Assembly (NCBI GenBank): GCA_964571805.1 | Contig: CAZNDI010000016.1 | Coordinates: 1 to 14,992 of the forward strand | From: JAUHWS01 sp964571805 | GTDB taxonomy: Bacteria; Patescibacteriota; Gracilibacteria; UM-FILTER-43-11 | Reading direction: 5' to 3' | Length of the DNA stretch: 14,992 bases | Shown here: in pieces, positions 6,314 to 13,159 of the stretch | Position numbering within the stretch: the first letter of the stretch is position 1 | How the letters are laid out: the number at the start of each line of letters is the position of its first letter | Program-made: the position numbers and the translations under genes | The notes under the pieces: model-generated | Databases searched by the model: none | Told to the model about the DNA's origin: nothing | Seen by the model: the letters and a program-made list of their open reading frames with translations, nothing else

Positions 6314-6366
6314 AATACGGAGAGTTGACTCTCCGAATTAAGCAAAATACGGAGAGTCAACTCTCC
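6294..6366. repeat. Nested inverted repeats (candidate operator) upstream of the ATPase
   Basis: Arms 6294-6308 (CAACTCTCCGTATTT) and 6313-6327 (AAATACGGAGAGTTG) pair perfectly over 15 bp with a 4-nt gap. A second perfect 12-bp pair is GTTGACTCTCCG at 6324-6335 and CGGAGAGTCAAC at 6350-6361. The cores GGAGAGTTGACTCTCC (6319-6334) and GGAGAGTCAACTCTCC (6351-6366) are themselves palindromic apart from the central dinucleotide and are exact reverse complements of each other, and both follow AAAATAC. The GGAGAGT element thus occurs five times in 73 bases, counting both strands. The set covers the -35 and spacer of the ATPase promoter. Confidence 0.9.
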
Positions 6367-6450
6367 AAGTTTTTAGCTTCCTTGATAAGCTTTAAAACCG
6401 TCTTCCCTATTTTTTTAAGTAAATTTAAGGTTAAATTGAGTTGATTTTAC

Positions 6451-6501
6451 CCCTGATTAAGCTCTTTTTTGAATCAAGAGAGCTATAAAGTCAGGGTTTT
6501 T
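6451..6501 (+). terminator. Terminator-like two-part hairpin
   Basis: CCCTGA (6451-6456) pairs with TCAGGG (6491-6496), and inside it AGCTCT (6460-6465) pairs with AGAGCT (6479-6484); TTTTT follows at 6497-6501. On the plus strand this looks like an intrinsic terminator with an internal loop. No plus-strand gene ends nearby; the closest is the ROK kinase, on the far side of the ATPase gene. Confidence 0.5.
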
Positions 6502-6530
6502 GCCTTCTTGGTCATTTGAGCCCTTGATCC

Positions 6531-6559
6531 TTGATATTTTGGCTTATTTTTGCTATAAT
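6531..6559 (+). promoter_or_regulatory. Strong promoter of the glycogen gene block
   Basis: TTGATA (6531-6536) and a perfect TATAAT (6554-6559) are separated by 17 bases, and TGC directly before the -10 gives an extended -10 element. The start point would be near 6566, leaving a leader of about 100 nt before the ATG at 6666. It is the best sigma-70 promoter in the window and would drive the GT, GH57 and GH15 genes. Confidence 0.75.
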
Positions 6560-6579
6560 GGAGGGATTTATTCCGTATT

Positions 6580-6638
6580 GTGGGCCGGATCGTTGGCCGA
6601 ATGGTGGAGGCTACAATTCGGTCCACTACTCGGCCCAC
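6580..6638 (+). promoter_or_regulatory. Structured 5' leader of the glycogen operon
   Basis: GTGGGCCG (6580-6587) and CGGCCCAC (6631-6638) form a perfect 8-bp closing stem. Inside it CCGAAT (6597-6602) pairs with ATTCGG (6616-6621), extendable with one mismatch, while GTGGA (6604-6608) could instead pair with TCCAC (6622-6626). The two inner pairings are mutually exclusive, which is a switch-like arrangement. The D-arm-like GGCCGAATGGTGGAGGC recalls a tRNA, but no T-arm or anticodon arm fits. No known riboswitch was recognised. Confidence 0.55.
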
Positions 6639-6665
6639 AGCAACTATCCGAAAAAATAAAAATTA

Positions 6666-7916
6666 ATGAAAATATTGATGTACGGGTGGGAATTCCCTCC
6701 CATTCAAAGCGGAGGGTTAGGAGTGGCCTGCAAAGGCATTGTCGAGGGCTTACTCGGACATCAACATGAGGTTTTTTTGATCCTACCTAAAACCACTCCC
6801 GCTATGCAAATGGCTTCGGGAAGCTTTAAAATTTTTTCCGCCAGCGAGTCCGGGGGAGGAGTGGAGGTCACTGCCATATCGACCGGGCTTTACAGTCCTT
6901 ATGCCACTTCGGAAGTGGGTTACCAAAACCACCTCAAGGAAATTTTGATGAAAGAAGAGCCTCAGGCCATTTACGGTAAAAACATGATGGAAGAAGTTCA
7001 CCGTTATGCTTCTCAAGCCTCATTTCATGCCAAAACAGTTCCCCATGAAGTCATTCACATGCACGACTGGTTGACGGCTGAAGCTGGAGTGCAAGCCAAG
7101 AAAATCTCGGGTCAGCCTTTGGTCATGCACGTGCATGCTACTGAATTTGATCGTTCTGGTGAAAATCCCAATCAGCAAGTCTACGATTTAGAAAAGCGAG
7201 GTATGGAACATTCCGATCGAGTCATTGCGGTGAGTCAGTACACCAAAGAAATGCTTCAGAAATATTATGGCGTTCCCGAATGGAAGATTGATGTGGTCCA
7301 CAATGCTCTTTCTGATCATCCTCTTTATGCCAAGGGCCAACCCCTTGAAAAAAAAGATAAAATTGTACTTTTCTTGGGTCGTATGACAATGCAAAAAGGC
7401 CCTGATTACTTCCTTCAAATGGCCAAACGGGTTTTGAGTCACATGCCAAACGTCAAATTTGTCATGGCTGGAGATGGAGACATGATGGAGCGGGTCATCC
7501 AACTTTCCATCCAACTTGGCATCGAACGGAATGTTCTTTTTTCTGGTTTTCTGAAAGGGGAAGACATTGCCCAAGCTTACAGTCGAGCCGATTTATATGT
7601 CATGCCTTCTGTGTCAGAACCCTTTGGTATCACTCCCCTAGAAGCCATCCGACAAGGAACTCCCGTTTTGATCTCCAAGCAATCAGGCGTGAGCGAAGCC
7701 ATCAAAAGTGCTCTCCGAGTTGATTTTTGGGATGTGGAAGAGATGACGGAAAAAGTCATTGCAGCCCTCAGCTATCCTGCTCTGACCCAAGTGTTGCAAG
7801 AGGGGGGGCAACGGGAGCTGGAGAATATGAGTTGGGGCAAGCAGGCGGGGCAGATTGTAGATACCTATAAAAAGGCCGTAGAGGCGCGATTAATCGCGCC
7901 TCTACGGCAGTCATAA
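6666..7916 (+). CDS. GT-B glycosyltransferase, glycogen synthase type
   Basis: The 416-residue enzyme has two Rossmann domains. The N-terminal domain begins MKILMYGWEFPPIQSGGLG, the glycogen and starch synthase signature in which the GGLG loop binds the nucleotide-sugar phosphate, and has HMHDWLT at 131-137. The C-terminal domain has FLGRMTMQKGPD at 236-247, VMAGDGD at 266-272 and the EX7E motif SEPFGITPLEA with Glu318 and Glu326, typical of retaining GT4/GT5 enzymes. It likely extends an alpha-1,4-glucan from ADP- or UDP-glucose in the cytoplasm. Company with GH57 and GH15 genes supports this; another GT4 acceptor is possible. The last 13 residues (404-416) are encoded by a 34-nt perfect palindrome and are not expected to be part of the fold. 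The gene opens the block behind a strong promoter and structured leader; GH57 starts ten bases downstream. No Shine-Dalgarno motif precedes the ATG. Confidence 0.88.
   Translation: MKILMYGWEFPPIQSGGLGVACKGIVEGLLGHQHEVFLILPKTTPAMQMASGSFKIFSASESGGGVEVTAISTGLYSPYATSEVGYQNHLKEILMKEEPQAIYGKNMMEEVHRYASQASFHAKTVPHEVIHMHDWLTAEAGVQAKKISGQPLVMHVHATEFDRSGENPNQQVYDLEKRGMEHSDRVIAVSQYTKEMLQKYYGVPEWKIDVVHNALSDHPLYAKGQPLEKKDKIVLFLGRMTMQKGPDYFLQMAKRVLSHMPNVKFVMAGDGDMMERVIQLSIQLGIERNVLFSGFLKGEDIAQAYSRADLYVMPSVSEPFGITPLEAIRQGTPVLISKQSGVSEAIKSALRVDFWDVEEMTEKVIAALSYPALTQVLQEGGQRELENMSWGKQAGQIVDTYKKAVEARLIAPLRQS
7875..7908. repeat. 34-nt perfect palindrome inside the end of the GT gene
   Basis: Bases 7875-7891 (GCCGTAGAGGCGCGATT) are followed at once by their exact reverse complement at 7892-7908, so the palindrome has 17-bp arms and no spacer. 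It encodes residues 404-414 of the glycosyltransferase, ends eight bases before the end of the stop codon and lies 18 bases before the GH57 ATG. Its style matches mobile REP-like or MITE-like palindromes; as RNA it would make a very stable hairpin between the two genes. Confidence 0.93.
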
Positions 7917-7926
7917 AATCAAAAAA

Positions 7927-9288
7927 ATGAAGAACACGTTTCACCAAAAATCGGTTTGTTTCTACTTCCAGGTTCATCAGCCTTACCGTCTCTCAAAGTG
8001 TTCCGTCTTTGAAATGGGCGATAAAGAAGCTTATTTTGAGGGTCCAGAAGCGTATCGAAATGAGGCCATCTTTGAAAAAGTTGCCTATAAATGTTATTTG
8101 CCCACCAATGCGTTGATGTTAGAGCTTTTGAATCAACACCCAGAATTCCGTATTAGCTATTCGTTCTCCGGTGTTTTTTTGGAGCAGTGCTTGGAATATG
8201 GTGAGCTTGGCAAGCAAGTTCTAGATTCCTTCAAAGCCTTGGTTAAAACCGGTCAGGTTGAGATTCTCAGTGAAACCTACTATCACTCCCTCTCATGGCT
8301 CTTTTCTAAAAAAGAATTTGCGGAACAGATCATTAAGCATCAAAAATTGATTCAAAAAATATTCAGAAAAAAACCCACGGTCTTTCGCAATACCGAGTTG
8401 ATTTATAGTGGTGAAATCGCTGAGTTCATTCGAGAAATGGGGTTCAAAGGGATTTTAGCAGAAGGATGGGACCACTATTTAGGCTGGAAGAGTCCTAATT
8501 ATCTTTATCACCCTCAAAAAGTTGAATTGCATCCTGAAGACCAGAAAGTGGCTAAAAAATATGCTATCCGAAAAAATGCTCCTAAAAACATTGCCCTGCT
8601 TCTTAAAAATTACAAATTGTCCGATGACATTGCGTTCCGTTTTAGCAATAAGGGTTGGGCAGAATGGCCTTTAACGACGGAAAAGTATACAAGTTGGGTC
8701 GATTCTGCGGAAGGCGACACTCTCAATCTCTTTATGGATTATGAAACCTTTGGCGAGCATCAATGGGAAGATACGGGCATTTTTGATTTTATGCGACACC
8801 TACCGGAGGCTTTGTTGGGGGAAAATATTGGGTTTAAAACCCCTAGTGAAACGATCAAAACGTATGAAAATAAAGGCGAAGTTCACGTGCCGCATCTCAT
8901 GAGTTGGGCCGACATGGAACGTGATCTCTCTGCATGGCGCAGTAATGAAATGCAAGAATCGGCCTTGCAACGGGTTTTTGATTTGGAACAACGAGTGATG
9001 CAAACCTTATCTCCTGGAAAAAAGAAACAGGACGAAAGACTCCTCAACGACTGGCGTAAACTTCAAACTTCGGACCATTTTTATTATATGTGCACCAAAT
9101 ACTGGTCCGATGGAGATGTGCACGCTTATTTCTCCTGCTACGATTCTCCCTATGATGCTTATATCACGTATATGAATACTTTGAACGATTTTGAAATTAA
9201 ACTTAATAAATACAGCGAAGAGCGACCAGCTAAGAGCGAAGAGCCAATCAAAAAAGCTCATCGCTCAGCGCTCACCGCTCACCGCTAA
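7927..9288 (+). CDS. GH57 family alpha-amylase-type glycoside hydrolase
   Basis: This 453-residue protein is a GH57 retaining alpha-glucan hydrolase of the MJ1611-like alpha-amylase subfamily. The five family regions are visible: VHQPYR at 16-21; SYSFSGVFLEQ (78-88) with ILSETYYHSL (113-122); TVFRNTELIY at 151-160 with nucleophile Glu157; LFMDYETFGEHQW at 268-280 with acid/base Asp271; and MSWADMERDLSAW at 325-337. SDHFYYMCTKYWSDGDVHAY near 382-401 is also typical. It should cleave internal alpha-1,4 bonds of the glucan made by the upstream synthase; branching activity is a less likely alternative. There is no signal peptide, so it acts in the cytoplasm. The final 24 residues (from S430) are rich in E, K, S, R and H and are encoded by the heptamer repeat array at 9214-9294, which even supplies the stop codon. 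The GH15 gene begins 11 bases later. Confidence 0.92.
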   Translation: MKNTFHQKSVCFYFQVHQPYRLSKCSVFEMGDKEAYFEGPEAYRNEAIFEKVAYKCYLPTNALMLELLNQHPEFRISYSFSGVFLEQCLEYGELGKQVLDSFKALVKTGQVEILSETYYHSLSWLFSKKEFAEQIIKHQKLIQKIFRKKPTVFRNTELIYSGEIAEFIREMGFKGILAEGWDHYLGWKSPNYLYHPQKVELHPEDQKVAKKYAIRKNAPKNIALLLKNYKLSDDIAFRFSNKGWAEWPLTTEKYTSWVDSAEGDTLNLFMDYETFGEHQWEDTGIFDFMRHLPEALLGENIGFKTPSETIKTYENKGEVHVPHLMSWADMERDLSAWRSNEMQESALQRVFDLEQRVMQTLSPGKKKQDERLLNDWRKLQTSDHFYYMCTKYWSDGDVHAYFSCYDSPYDAYITYMNTLNDFEIKLNKYSEERPAKSEEPIKKAHRSALTAHR

Positions 9289-9294
9289 CCGCTT
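9214..9294. repeat. Inverted AGCGNNG heptamer array spanning the GH57 stop codon
   Basis: Five forward heptamers (AGCGAAG, AGCGACC, AGCTAAG, AGCGAAG, AGCCAAT; 9214-9248) are followed, after an A run, by reverse-orientation units CTCATCG, CTCAGCG, CTCACCG, CTCACCG and CTAACCG (9257-9291). The family is the same as at 1574-1661, but here it forms a head-to-head pair able to fold into a long imperfect hairpin. GH57 residues from about 430 to the TAA at 9286-9288 are encoded within it, and the array ends a few bases before the GH15 start. Confidence 0.82.
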
Positions 9295-9299
9295 AAAAT

Positions 9300-11270
9300 A
9301 TGCCTCGATCCATTGTCATCGGAAACGGAAATCTACTGGCTTGTATGAATCAAAAAAATCTTTTGGAAGACCTCTATTTTCCTTATGTGGGGATGGAAAA
9401 TCAAATTGCTTTTGAGCATTGGCATCGATTGGGTATTTATGTTGATCATCGTTTTTCTTGGCTCGATGAGCCTTCATGGGAACATCAAATCGACTATCTC
9501 CCCGAAACTTTGGTGACGGATACGGTGGCCAAAAATTCAGAATTACTCCTGACAATTTTCTTCAATGATTTTGTTTATCCGACCGAAGACTTTTTCATGA
9601 GAAAACTGCGTGTCAAAAATGATGCGAATTATGATCGAGATTTTAAAATTTTCTTCAATCAAGATTTTCATTTGTATGGTGATAAGCAGCAAGACACCGC
9701 TTTTTATGAACCTGAACATAAGGCGATGGTTCATTATCGCAAGCGCCGTTATTTTTGGATCAGTGGTATGCACGAGGCCAAGAGTGGGGTCGATTCTTTT
9801 ACCACAGGAAAAAGTGAATATAATGGCTTGCAAGGAACGTGGAAAGATGCTGAAGATGGGCGCCTCGAAGAGCATCCCATTGAACAGGGGTCAGTAGATT
9901 CTACGGTTTCTTTTGAGCTTACATTGAAAGCCAATGAAGAAAAAATTCTCTACTTTTGGATGTGTGCCGGAAAAGAACTGTCGGAGGTTGAAAAAATGCA
10001 TAGCTATATCCTGCATGAAAAACCTGAAAAACTCCTCAACAATACGATCAATTACTGGATCAGTTGGGTCAATAAGGAAACTCAGCGTGATTTTAGGATT
10101 GATCAAACCATGCTTAGAAATTACAAGCAGAGTCTTTTGATCATCCGCACTCAAATCGACAATCGAGGTGCCATTATTGCTGCCAATGACACGGACATCA
10201 TGCGATTCAACAAAGATACTTATTCCTACATGTGGCCGCGGGATGGGGCATGGGTGAGTTTGGCTTTAGATCGAGCGGGATATGGTGAAATCACCAAGCG
10301 TTTTTTTCAATTTTGCGCTGATACCATGACGGAGGAGGGCTATTTGCTCCACAAATATAATCCTGATGAATCGGTGGGCTCTTCTTGGCATGCCTGGTAT
10401 AAAGATGGAGAGATGCAATTGCCCATTCAAGAGGATGAAACGGCAATTGTGACTCACGCACTTTGGAATCACTGGCAACACTACAAAGACATTGAGTTTC
10501 TTCAAGACATGTATGACCCTTTGATTCGCGCGGCGGGGAATTTTATGATGCATTTTGTGGATGAGGAAACCGGCTTGCCCCTTCCTTCATACGATTTGTG
10601 GGAGCAGGAACGAGGGATTTTTTCCTATACAGTAGCTTGTGTTTATGCCGGTCTGGATGCGGCTTATCGGCTTTCTGCGGTGTTGGGGCATTTCAATCAT
10701 TCACACAAATATAAAGAGGCGGCCGAGAAGATTAAAAAAGCTTTGATCGAACATTTATACGATGAAAAAGAGGGGCGATTTTTAAAACGGATTGAAATTG
10801 ATCCACACACGGGGGCGATTAAAAAAGACTATGTCCTAGATGCCAGTATGCATGGCCTGTGGATGATGGGGGTGTTGCCGGCCGATGATGAGCGAATTGT
10901 TCGGACGAACGAAGCTATTTTTAATAAGCTCCACGTTGAGGGTCCGATTGGCGGTCTGACTCGGAATGAACTCGATTACTACCAGCGAGTGCCGGGCGAT
11001 TATGGTTCGATGCCTGGCAATCCTTGGATCATTACGACGTTGTGGCACGCGCAGTGGCTGATGGCGACGGCAAAAGATGCTGGAGACTTGGAGGAGGCCA
11101 AAAAATACCTCGATTGGACGATCAAGCACACGAACGCGGCGGGAATCATGCCAGAACAGGTGAATCCTTTCAACGGTGAACCCCTTTCAGTGGCTCCCCT
11201 GACTTGGTCGCATGCGACTTTTGTGGATACGGTGCTCAAGTACAATGAGAAATTGAAGGAATTTGGCTAA
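9300..11270 (+). CDS. GH15 family glucoamylase (glucan 1,4-alpha-glucosidase)
   Basis: The 656-residue enzyme has the bacterial and archaeal GH15 layout: an N-terminal beta-sandwich domain (about 1-250), a helical linker and an (alpha/alpha)6 barrel. The barrel carries SYMWPRDGAWV at 309-319, GSSWHAW at 360-366, QEDETA at 377-382, SYDLWEQERG at 430-439 with catalytic acid Glu435, and GIMPEQVNPFNGEPLSVAPL at 615-634 with catalytic base Glu619. It inverts and releases beta-glucose from non-reducing ends of alpha-1,4 (and usually alpha-1,6) glucans. A trehalase activity within GH15 is a possible alternative. No signal peptide is present, so it works on internal reserve glucan together with the GH57 enzyme. 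It is the last gene of the block and overlaps the convergent downstream gene by four bases (shared TAA/TAG). No terminator is visible there. The ATG at 9300 directly follows the repeat array. Confidence 0.92.
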   Translation: MPRSIVIGNGNLLACMNQKNLLEDLYFPYVGMENQIAFEHWHRLGIYVDHRFSWLDEPSWEHQIDYLPETLVTDTVAKNSELLLTIFFNDFVYPTEDFFMRKLRVKNDANYDRDFKIFFNQDFHLYGDKQQDTAFYEPEHKAMVHYRKRRYFWISGMHEAKSGVDSFTTGKSEYNGLQGTWKDAEDGRLEEHPIEQGSVDSTVSFELTLKANEEKILYFWMCAGKELSEVEKMHSYILHEKPEKLLNNTINYWISWVNKETQRDFRIDQTMLRNYKQSLLIIRTQIDNRGAIIAANDTDIMRFNKDTYSYMWPRDGAWVSLALDRAGYGEITKRFFQFCADTMTEEGYLLHKYNPDESVGSSWHAWYKDGEMQLPIQEDETAIVTHALWNHWQHYKDIEFLQDMYDPLIRAAGNFMMHFVDEETGLPLPSYDLWEQERGIFSYTVACVYAGLDAAYRLSAVLGHFNHSHKYKEAAEKIKKALIEHLYDEKEGRFLKRIEIDPHTGAIKKDYVLDASMHGLWMMGVLPADDERIVRTNEAIFNKLHVEGPIGGLTRNELDYYQRVPGDYGSMPGNPWIITTLWHAQWLMATAKDAGDLEEAKKYLDWTIKHTNAAGIMPEQVNPFNGEPLSVAPLTWSHATFVDTVLKYNEKLKEFG

Positions 11271-13051
11271 GCTGCCTTTCTAAGCTCTGCCTCCGCGGCC
11301 TCTTTCCTCTTGGCTTTTAGGAAAAGATTGATGCTGTGGGCATTGGTTCTTTGTAAGTCTAAAGATTCCTGGCCGGCATTGTTGTTGACACTCACTGTCA
11401 TTTTTTGAGCCTCTTCTTTTGAGCCAGAATAGCTGGCTAAAATTTGGGTCATGTCTGTTTTTTGATCTGCCATCAAATTTTCCACGACTTCTTCGCCCTC
11501 TTGATTTTCCACGACTTCTAAATCGCTTGCTTCTCCTTTGTCTGTTTCTTTGCGTTTTCGTATTTCAGTTTCTTTTTGGGCGTGAACTTCAAGGATTCTC
11601 ATGAATTTAACTTGGTCCACTGTGCTTCGGCCCTCCAAATTTTTCCAAATTTCCTCGGCGCCTGTTTTAATCGTCGAATTCTGAATGCTGGCGTGAACTT
11701 TTTCTGATTCACTTAGCCCTTCATTTCCTTGGCCTGAAGCCTTAAATTCTTTTAGCTTTTCTGAAAATTCTGTATAGCCCCAGCTGTCTATTTTGGATTC
11801 CATTTTGGATTCCATGAATTTTCTGTCTTTTTCATCAAGACCTTCTATCTCCTTTCGAAGTTCTTTGTATTGACCCAAAGCTTCCCATTCCCTTATTCTA
11901 CCTTTCGCTTTATATTGAGAGCTCAAAGGAATTTTTCTGATCCATCTTTTAAATTTATCAACCTCAAGTCCCCACAGTATTCCCTTTCCTTCTCTTTCAA
12001 CGACTCCATCATATTCTTCGCATAGTCTTTGAGATTCAAGCTCCTTGGCTTTTTCAAATTCTTCTTTCATTTGCCCAAAGCCCACGTGGTGGATTTTTTC
12101 CTCCATGTCGGCCAAACTTTTTCCTTTTAACGTAGCCCTCACTTCTTTCCAAAAGGCTTCACGAGGAGCCATTTCGTCGTTGAAACCTTCATGCCATACT
12201 TTTAAGCCTTCGAGGTCAAGGGTATTGAGCTCCTTTTCAAAAACTTTAAATGTTTTTTCACCGATGCATCCTTTGCCAGGTCCCTTAGAGAGCTTTCTGC
12301 TCAATTTTCGGATATAAAGTTTAACCATTTTTTCCTTGTTCTTTTCGTTGTAGGCCGCTTGAACTTCTTCTTTCATCAAAGCTTCTTTCATTTCTTTTAG
12401 GAAGGCTCTTCGTTCTGGCACAGAGGCTTTTAAAAAAGAAGTTTCATCATTCAATTTAATCTTATGAGTCTTTTCAATCGATTTGATGGCTATATTGCCT
12501 GCGAATTTATTTTTACTTTGTTTGTTATAGAGGTTGCGATTTTTTCGCATTCGTTCGATTTTCTTCCCAATCACTTCTTCGAATTTAAGGGCATTCTTTT
12601 CAGTTAGATCATATTTTCCGGTTAAAATGAGATGATCGATCAAAAAATCTATGTCTGCATCATTGGCAATTTTTTCTTCGAGGGCTGAATGCAACGACTG
12701 TTTGATTCGTTCCAAGCGCTCTTTAGCGGCTTCCCACTGCCTTGAAAGGTGGGTATGCATCATTAAAAGACCCTCCAAACTGTCCGCATGGGGAACATTG
12801 TTTGAATTGGCGGCGGCTTCTTTTGGAACAGGTCCTTTTTGGGCCTCTAAGTAGGTCGTGTAACTTTTTAAAGTTTCTTCTGAAATGAATTTTTGTAAAT
12901 CGGGATTGTTCACCAAGCTTTCAATCATTTCACGTGCCTTAACCACCTCCCGATGTTCATCTAAATTTAAAACATCAGCATCGTTGGATTCTAGATACTG
13001 ATCTGAATTGGCAGCTCTGGTGGTTTTATTTGCAGCTAGTGCAGTTGCCAT
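11267..13051 (-). CDS. Large charged coiled-coil hypothetical protein
   Basis: I do not recognise this 594-residue protein (ATG at 13051; an upstream TTG at 13063 adds only four residues). It is extremely rich in Lys and Glu and appears helical along nearly its whole length, with likely coiled-coil stretches such as RQWEAAKERLERIKQSLHS, EKMVKLYIRKLSRKLSK and MKEEFEKAKELESQRLCEEY. The C-terminal 110 residues are acidic and low in complexity, then end in a basic helix (KAKRKEAAEAELRKAA). There is no signal peptide, membrane span, P-loop or catalytic motif that I can identify, so a cytoplasmic structural or scaffolding role is only a guess. It is preceded on the same strand by the PH-domain gene 108 bases upstream, with a possible terminator and promoter between them. 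Its stop codon lies inside the end of the GH15 gene. Confidence 0.72.
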   Translation of the reverse strand: MATALAANKTTRAANSDQYLESNDADVLNLDEHREVVKAREMIESLVNNPDLQKFISEETLKSYTTYLEAQKGPVPKEAAANSNNVPHADSLEGLLMMHTHLSRQWEAAKERLERIKQSLHSALEEKIANDADIDFLIDHLILTGKYDLTEKNALKFEEVIGKKIERMRKNRNLYNKQSKNKFAGNIAIKSIEKTHKIKLNDETSFLKASVPERRAFLKEMKEALMKEEVQAAYNEKNKEKMVKLYIRKLSRKLSKGPGKGCIGEKTFKVFEKELNTLDLEGLKVWHEGFNDEMAPREAFWKEVRATLKGKSLADMEEKIHHVGFGQMKEEFEKAKELESQRLCEEYDGVVEREGKGILWGLEVDKFKRWIRKIPLSSQYKAKGRIREWEALGQYKELRKEIEGLDEKDRKFMESKMESKIDSWGYTEFSEKLKEFKASGQGNEGLSESEKVHASIQNSTIKTGAEEIWKNLEGRSTVDQVKFMRILEVHAQKETEIRKRKETDKGEASDLEVVENQEGEEVVENLMADQKTDMTQILASYSGSKEEAQKMTVSVNNNAGQESLDLQRTNAHSINLFLKAKRKEAAEAELRKAA

Positions 13052-13087
13052 AATTTGCCCCAAAATAAAAATAAAGACGTATGTGAG

Positions 13088-13115
13088 ATAGTAGTCTTTT
13101 TTCTCGAAAAATCAA
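13088..13115 (-). promoter_or_regulatory. Possible promoter of the charged coiled-coil gene
   Basis: On the minus strand TTGATT (13115-13110) and TACTAT (13093-13088) are 16 bases apart, giving a start near 13081 and a leader of about 30 nt. The matches are moderate. Confidence 0.42.
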
Positions 13116-13119
13116 AAGA

Positions 13120-13136
13120 AAGGGCTTGACACCCTT
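13120..13136 (-). terminator. Possible weak terminator after the PH-domain gene
   Basis: On the minus strand AAGGG and CCCTT form a 5-bp stem around a 7-nt loop, followed by a T-rich stretch (TCTTTTGATTTTT). It lies 24 bases past the stop codon. The stem is short, so termination would be inefficient. Confidence 0.4.
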
Positions 13137-13159
13137 GCACTAGATCTGCAATTTACTTT

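Noticed and set aside
5145..6366. Insertion sequence or transposon
   Set aside because: The palindromes occur only on the upstream side, no matching terminal repeat was found near 5141, and the protein is an AAA_14 ATPase, not a transposase.
6580..6650. tRNA-like segment (8-bp stem plus a D-arm-like stretch)
   Set aside because: Only 59 bases lie between the stem ends, and neither a T-arm with a GTTCGA-type loop nor an anticodon arm can be drawn. Treated as a structured leader instead.
6500..6769. 89-residue plus-strand open frame overlapping the GT start
   Set aside because: It covers the promoter and leader, has an atypical composition, and the GT frame in the overlap matches the synthase signature.
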